Assembly (NCBI GenBank): GCA_003222055.1 | Contig: QHUT01000110.1 | Span: 1-46,215, forward strand | Source: Gemmatimonadota bacterium | Lineage (GTDB): Bacteria > Gemmatimonadota > Gemmatimonadetes > Gemmatimonadales > GWC2-71-9 | DNA: 46,215 bases | Reading direction: 5' to 3' | In this document: positions 41,673 through 46,215 of the stretch, piece after piece | How the letters are laid out: the number at the start of each line of letters is the position of its first letter | How positions within the stretch are numbered: the stretch's first letter is position 1 | Translations under genes and position numbers: made by a program | The notes under the pieces: generated by a model | Database searches by the model: none | The model's input: only the letters and a program-made list of their open reading frames with translations | Told to the model about the DNA's origin: nothing

Positions 41673-43006
41673 CGGAGCAGTAGGGCGTCGACGGCCGCGT
41701 ACCCCGATGGAACCGTCACGCCGCCCAACGACGCGCCGGCCTCGAGCAGCGCCTCGACCGACTCGGGCGAGCGCCGCTCGGTCCAGTAGGAGTCCACGCA
41801 GGCGCGCACGGCAAGCGCGAGCGGGCTACGTCCCCGGCCGTCCGGCCCGTTGACCGTGGCTCCACGCTCGAGCAGCAGTTTCACGGTCGCGTGCTGCGCG
41901 CGCCAGGCCGCGACGTGCAGTGCCGTGCTGCCCGGTGCGACGTCCCAATAGCCGTCCCCTTCCTCGTATAGCGCCCCGACGTCCACGCCGAGGTCGAGCA
42001 GGTGGCGGACGCCGTCGGCGTTCCCGTTTCCCGCGAACTGCGCGAGCAGCCGGCCTCCCTCCGCCAGCAGCTGGCGCGCGAGCGAGGGCTCGCCCCGGAC
42101 GATAGACCGCACACCGGCCACGTCGTTCCGGGCGCAGGCGGCGATCAGGCGATCGACGCCCGCGGGCTCCGCGGCCACGCCGCGTCGCTCGAGCAGGGCG
42201 AGCACATCCCCCCGCCCGCGACGCGCGGCGAGCGCGACGGCGGACCTGCCGTCTGCGCGATTGGCCAGAGTCGCGTCGGCCCCATGATCGAGCAATAGCT
42301 GGATGTTTTTGAGCGCATTATCGCGCCGTACAGCCTGGTGCAGGGCCGTGTAGTGCCAGCGGGTCATGCGGTTGGGATCGGCGCCGTGCTCGAGCAGGAG
42401 TTTGCTGCCGTCGTAATCGTGCCAGTCGGCCTTGCGCAGCAACATCGTGGCGAGGCTGTCGTCGCTGAGCTTCCCGCTGTCCAAGAGCGCCTGCACGGCG
42501 CCGTTGTCGTGGGTCTCGGGCGCGTGGTAGGGCGTCTCCCCGTCGTTGGGGTCGGCGCCGCGCTGGAGCAGGAGGCGGGTCAGCTCTGCGTGGTGCGCGA
42601 CGCCGGCGGCGCCGTACAGCGCGCTCTCCCACTCGGGACCCGGCCGATGATTCATCTCGTACCACCCGGTATTCGCGCTCGCACCGGCGTCGAGCAGTGT
42701 CGTCGCCGCCCTTACGAACCCGGCCGAGCGGGCGCGATCGAGCCGCAGGTAGCGGGAGAAGCAGAGGTGGGTGAGCGCATCCCAGCCGCGCGGTCCTCCC
42801 TTGGCCGTGGCGTTCGCGGGGTCGAGCTCGAGGAACCGGCGCACTGCCGCGTCGTCGCCGAGGATCGCCGCCGCATGAATGGTGGCGCTCGCGACCTCAG
42901 GGTGCGCGGCGAGAATGGCCTCGGCGCGCTCGAGGACCCCCGTCACATGCCCGGAGTCGAGCGGGACGCAGGCGGCTTCGATGAAGGCGGCGAGCGGAGC
43001 AGTCAT
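41657..43006 (-). CDS. Ankyrin-repeat protein
   Basis: 449 residues. Ankyrin units include ELTRLLLQRGADPNDGETPYH, GSKLLLEHGADPNRMTRWHYTALHQAV, NIQLLLDHGADATLANRADGRSAVALAARRG, STALHVAAWRAQHATVKLLLERGATVNGPDGRG and SVEALLEAGASL. No signal peptide or membrane helix is visible, so it is likely a cytoplasmic protein-binding scaffold. Partners are unknown. It is leftward and possibly co-transcribed with the PD40 lipoprotein gene ending 15 bp upstream. Confidence 0.88.
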   Translation of the reverse strand: MTAPLAAFIEAACVPLDSGHVTGVLERAEAILAAHPEVASATIHAAAILGDDAAVRRFLELDPANATAKGGPRGWDALTHLCFSRYLRLDRARSAGFVRAATTLLDAGASANTGWYEMNHRPGPEWESALYGAAGVAHHAELTRLLLQRGADPNDGETPYHAPETHDNGAVQALLDSGKLSDDSLATMLLRKADWHDYDGSKLLLEHGADPNRMTRWHYTALHQAVRRDNALKNIQLLLDHGADATLANRADGRSAVALAARRGRGDVLALLERRGVAAEPAGVDRLIAACARNDVAGVRSIVRGEPSLARQLLAEGGRLLAQFAGNGNADGVRHLLDLGVDVGALYEEGDGYWDVAPGSTALHVAAWRAQHATVKLLLERGATVNGPDGRGRSPLALAVRACVDSYWTERRSPESVEALLEAGASLGGVTVPSGYAAVDALLLRHPAL

Positions 43007-43021
43007 GTCGGGCTCGGTAGC

Positions 43022-44530
43022 CTATCTGTGCCACGAGGGTTGCACTAACCGGTGGCTGAAGTGCAGTGGCAACACCTCGCCTGAGGCGACGTTCACGAGC
43101 GACAGGCCCACGGCAAACTGGTCGCTGGGCGTGGCCTGGCTTCCGCTGAAGATCAGCCACTGCCCATCGGGCGACCACGAATACGCGGTGTGTGCCGCTA
43201 CTCCGGTGCCCACGAGCCGGCGATCGGTCCCGTCGGGGCGCACCACGCGCACCCGGTTGGCGTCATCGAGGTAGGCGATCCACTCTCCCGTCGGTGACCA
43301 CCGCGGGTACTGCCCGGGGACGGGGAGGATGGCGGTCGTGTCGCTGGGCAGATCGAGGATGGCGAGCGCGCCCTGCTTCTGGTATGCGACCCGATCGCCC
43401 GTGGGCGCCGGTGAGGGCGACGCGGCCCCCGGCCATTGGGCCGCCGTCTTCTCGATGCTCGAGCCGTCGGTGCGGACCCGCCAGATCCCGGTACTGTCGG
43501 TCGTCTGCGTCACGTAGATCCATTGACCATCAGGCGAATACTCCGGCGCGTAATCGCGGCTCACGCTCGGCGAGCCGGCGTGGAGACGCCGGGTGACCCC
43601 GAGCGGGTCCACCGTCCAGAGCTCTCCCCACGACACGAAGGCGATCTGGTCGCCGGCCGGGGACCAGCGCGGCAGCAGGCCGTCGCCGTAGCCGAACGGG
43701 ATTTCGGGCGGGCTCTGCTCGTAGAGCACGCGGAATCCGGAGCCGTCGAGCTGGAGCAGCACGATGCGCGGGGCCTGTCTCACGTCGAGCCCGTCACTGT
43801 TGTAATAGATCGGCGGCTCGTAGGCGGCGATGAGACCCTGCGGCACGACGCTCACCCGTACCGTGTCTACGATCGCTCCAAAGCGTGCGACCACGTAGCC
43901 GCGACCGATCCGCTCGCCGCGCACGTTGGCACCGTTTTCCGACACGACCTGCCCGCCGGCGGGGATCGCGTAATCGACGGCCTCCGCCCGCGGGTTGCCG
44001 AGTCGGTCCTCCACGACGCCGCGCAGCGCGTACGTGCTTCCCACATATAGTGCGGTGTCGGCGGGCTGAGCCTCCACTTTGGCGGGTGCGCCCTCACGCA
44101 CCGTGTAGGTCGCGGTCGCCTGCAGCCCCAGGGCGGGAGCCGCGATCGCAAGCGTGGCGGGCCCGGGCTTTCCGCCCAGTCGCACCAGCAGCACGACGCG
44201 TCCCCGCGCGTCCGTCGTGTCGACGAGCAACCACTGGAAGAACAGCGACGTCACTGACGCGACCGCGACGTTGGGGATGCCGCCCGGGCTGGCGGCCGCG
44301 ACGCGCATCTCGACATGCGGCAGCGCCCGACCCGACGCGTCCCGCACCTCGACGACAAGGGCCTGTGGCAGCACGGCGGTGATCGTGTCCTCGACGCCGG
44401 CGCCGGCGACGAGACGCAGCCCGGGTGGCCCGACATCGGCGGGTCCCGTCTCGTTCGCGCAGGACGTGGCGGTCACCACGGCGAGGCACCACGTGACGCG
44501 GCGAATCGGGCAACGCGTCAGGGTCGCCAC
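43022..44530 (-). CDS. PD40 beta-propeller lipoprotein with Ig-like domains (second of tandem pair)
   Basis: 502 residues from a GTG at 44530, overlapping the upstream gene by 13 bp. The N-terminus (RRVTWCLAVVTATSC) is a lipoprotein-type signal. Residues about 30-240 hold Ig-like (Big-type) repeats (LVVEVRDASGRALPHVEMRV, YVGSTYALRGVVEDRLGNPR). The rest is a TolB-like PD40 propeller with repeating WSPAGDQIAFVSW, YSPDGQWIYVT, WSPTGEWIAYLDD and WSPDGQWLIFSGS. It is probably a periplasmic or surface binding protein. It resembles its upstream neighbour in domain order and in short motifs (LLQLDGSG, VVPQG). Confidence 0.85.
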   Translation of the reverse strand: MATLTRCPIRRVTWCLAVVTATSCANETGPADVGPPGLRLVAGAGVEDTITAVLPQALVVEVRDASGRALPHVEMRVAAASPGGIPNVAVASVTSLFFQWLLVDTTDARGRVVLLVRLGGKPGPATLAIAAPALGLQATATYTVREGAPAKVEAQPADTALYVGSTYALRGVVEDRLGNPRAEAVDYAIPAGGQVVSENGANVRGERIGRGYVVARFGAIVDTVRVSVVPQGLIAAYEPPIYYNSDGLDVRQAPRIVLLQLDGSGFRVLYEQSPPEIPFGYGDGLLPRWSPAGDQIAFVSWGELWTVDPLGVTRRLHAGSPSVSRDYAPEYSPDGQWIYVTQTTDSTGIWRVRTDGSSIEKTAAQWPGAASPSPAPTGDRVAYQKQGALAILDLPSDTTAILPVPGQYPRWSPTGEWIAYLDDANRVRVVRPDGTDRRLVGTGVAAHTAYSWSPDGQWLIFSGSQATPSDQFAVGLSLVNVASGEVLPLHFSHRLVQPSWHR

Positions 44531-46002
44531 GCCGTTGCGCCGTAGCTGAGAAATTGCGCCAGCGGCAGCCTGAGGCCCGTCTGGATGTCGAACAGCGTGA
44601 CTCCGGTTTCGGCAACCAGGAGCCAGCGCCCGTCCGGACTCCAGTCCATCCATTTGACGTAGGACAGGTTGTCGGCGAGCGCCCGTGGCTGCGTGCCGTC
44701 CGATCGGACGAGCATGAGGTGCGGGCCCGAGACGTAGGCGATGAGGTCGGCCGTGGGTGACCACGCGACGTGACTGCCACGGGTGAGGAAATCCTGCGCG
44801 CCGTAGGCGCGGTCCTGGTTGGTCGACAGGTCCAGCACGCGAATGCAAGTATCGACTCCGCACGGCGACCGATAGCTTACGTAGGCGACGCTCTGTCCAT
44901 CGTGTGATGGCGCCGGGAAATAGTCCGTCCCGGCCTGGCCGAGGTGCTCGAGGCCGGTGCCATCGACGGCCACCCGATAGAGTCCCTGCGGCTGCGTGGA
45001 CGAGCCATACGCGAGCGCGAAATAAAGCCAGTGCCCATCGCGCGAGAAGCGGGTGGCGATGCTGACGGCGTTGCTCATCTCGACGAGCGCATGCTCGACT
45101 CCGCCCGGTGTCAGCAGGTTCACGAACGTGCCGCGGACGAGCGCGAGCTCCTGCCCGTCGGGCGACCATCCGAACCCTTGCGGAATGAAGCTGTTGTCGA
45201 GGCCGGGCGCGAGCCGCTGCCGGCCGGAGCCATCGAGCTGCATCAGGAACAGCCCGATCGGGCCGCCGTTGCCGGGGTCGAACTCCTGACTCGCCACCCA
45301 GCCCGGTGGGACCACACTCACGTATGCGGTGTCGCTCCGTGCCACTGACCGGGCGACGATGGCCCCACGACCGATCGCGGACGCGACCACCGCACCGGTG
45401 GTCCGATCCGCGGAGACCGGCCCGTACACGAGCGTAAATGCGACGGGGTCGTCCCGTGCGTTGCCGTACTGATCGCGGGCATGCGCGCGGAGCGTGTACC
45501 CGTGAGTCGCGTAGATGGCGGTATCCCTCGGCGCGACGGTGACGCCCGCCGCGGCACCGGGGGTGATCGTGAACCGAACGGAGTCGACGAATCCCAGCTC
45601 GGGCACCCTGAGTAGCAGGTCCGCGGGGCCCGCCCGTATTCCGAACCGCGTCTGCACCGACGCGCCGCCCCGCCCGTCGGTCGTGGCCGTCGCGAGAATC
45701 GTGAACCGCTGGGAGTCGACCGCGGCGACCAACACCGGGTAGTCGAAGAACCCCGAGTAGTCCGGGTTCGCGACCGGCTGCGCCTCGAATCGGACCACCA
45801 CCCCCGCCGCGGGACGGCCGGCGCTATCCTGTACGCGCACGATGAGGGAGTGTGTGACGAGCACGGTATCGACGAGCGTCGCTCTGGCGACGTGGATACC
45901 GCGGTCACCCGGGCGCGATTCCGTCGGGCCGTCGCCACACGCGGTCACGATCGCGGCGACGGAGATTCCACCGAACGTCACTTGCCAGATGCGACGATGC
46001 AT
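44518..46002 (-). CDS. PD40 beta-propeller lipoprotein with Ig-like domains (first of tandem pair)
   Basis: 494 residues from an ATG at 46002; the signal (QVTFGGISVAAIVTAC) ends in a VTAC lipobox. Ig-like domains follow (LIVRVQDSAGRPAAGVVVRF, HGYTLRAHARDQYGNARDDPV, YVSVVPPGWVA). A PD40 propeller then runs to the end (WSPDGQELALVRG, FSRDGHWLYFALAYG, SHDGQSVAYVSYR, WSPTADLIAYVSG, WSPDGRWLLVAE). Its 3' end overlaps the next gene by 13 bp, so the tandem pair is coupled and probably arose by duplication. Confidence 0.87.
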   Translation of the reverse strand: MHRRIWQVTFGGISVAAIVTACGDGPTESRPGDRGIHVARATLVDTVLVTHSLIVRVQDSAGRPAAGVVVRFEAQPVANPDYSGFFDYPVLVAAVDSQRFTILATATTDGRGGASVQTRFGIRAGPADLLLRVPELGFVDSVRFTITPGAAAGVTVAPRDTAIYATHGYTLRAHARDQYGNARDDPVAFTLVYGPVSADRTTGAVVASAIGRGAIVARSVARSDTAYVSVVPPGWVASQEFDPGNGGPIGLFLMQLDGSGRQRLAPGLDNSFIPQGFGWSPDGQELALVRGTFVNLLTPGGVEHALVEMSNAVSIATRFSRDGHWLYFALAYGSSTQPQGLYRVAVDGTGLEHLGQAGTDYFPAPSHDGQSVAYVSYRSPCGVDTCIRVLDLSTNQDRAYGAQDFLTRGSHVAWSPTADLIAYVSGPHLMLVRSDGTQPRALADNLSYVKWMDWSPDGRWLLVAETGVTLFDIQTGLRLPLAQFLSYGATAWRP

Positions 46003-46159
46003 ATCGATCTGCTCGACCGAGTCTCGACACTCGCACGGGGAAACAGAATCTAGAGTGACAACCCCTTGGGTGGCGAGCCGGTTCAAGCTCCGCAGGGGGT
46101 CACGGCTATTGCGCTCCGGACCCTCCTGGGGGGATATAGGGGGCCACCGGAGGATGGCC

Positions 46160-46215
46160 ATGGTTCCCCTGTCGCCTCGTCGCACGCTCCTCTCGCTGCC
46201 CCTCGTGGTCGCGCT
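46160..46215 (+). CDS. Start of a rightward secreted protein, cut by window edge
   Basis: An ATG at 46160 with GGAGG six bases upstream opens MVPLSPRRTLLSLPLVVA, the beginning of a signal peptide; an ATG at 46154 is also possible. Nothing can be said about function. The 157-bp space between this start and the divergent PD40 lipoprotein gene should hold both promoters. Confidence 0.5.
   Translation, partial: MVPLSPRRTLLSLPLVVA

Noticed and set aside
1-46215. CRISPR array, prophage or integrative element
   Set aside because: No regularly spaced repeats with unique spacers, no cas, integrase, terminase or capsid genes; the short palindromes found are dispersed and not arrayed.

Overview
High-GC, gene-dense bacterial chromosome segment, most likely from a soil or metagenome-derived Gemmatimonadota or a similar lineage. 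This placement is inferred from gene content: secreted FG-GAP/UnbV lipoproteins, a DUF5916 outer-membrane protein, a BlaI/M56 pair with HEAT repeats, a Ser/Thr kinase followed by TolB-like and TPR regions, MauG-type cytochromes and PD40/Ig-like lipoproteins. No rRNA, tRNA, CRISPR array, integrase or transposase gene was found.

Layout. Positions 1-5455 hold secreted beta-propeller proteins: an UnbV/FG-GAP lipoprotein cut by the left edge, an unknown lipoprotein, and a heme c/FG-GAP lipoprotein. Two decayed pieces of mnmA lie between them in permuted order. Positions 5534-15888 form a trehalose/alpha-glucan island. A secreted six-hairpin glycosidase, a 5'-truncated SGLT symporter and a GH37 trehalase run rightward. 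They converge on a leftward, translationally coupled otsA-otsB-GH15 operon whose OtsA carries a membrane-anchored sensor-like N-terminus. Positions 16050-24724 hold a DUF5916 protein, a BlaI/M56-HEAT pair with a recognisable operator, an AI-2E family permease, and a divergent ABC exporter/MarR-GNAT pair around a perfect palindrome.

Positions 24730-31421 contain a di-heme oxidoreductase, a MITE-like element, a zinc-ribbon protein, remains of an Old Yellow Enzyme gene, a DUF445 membrane protein, and an outer-membrane protein/MauG operon. Positions 31547-40695 contain a diguanylate cyclase, a pirin-dps-doxX-CocE hydrolase operon with a divergent dienelactone hydrolase, a Ser/Thr kinase and a DsbA-like oxidoreductase. 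Positions 40907-46215 contain an infA cluster, an ankyrin protein, two tandem PD40 lipoproteins and the start of a rightward secreted protein.

The most distinctive signals are: (i) short palindromic repeats of several families placed in frame inside one glycosidase gene; (ii) G-rich GGTTGGGGGA arrays in coding sequence, including inverted arrays around the trehalase signal peptide; (iii) a 10-bp tandem repeat exactly at the glycosidase/symporter junction, where the symporter has lost its N-terminus; (iv) the membrane-tethered trehalose-6-phosphate synthase; and (v) gene fossils showing past rearrangement.
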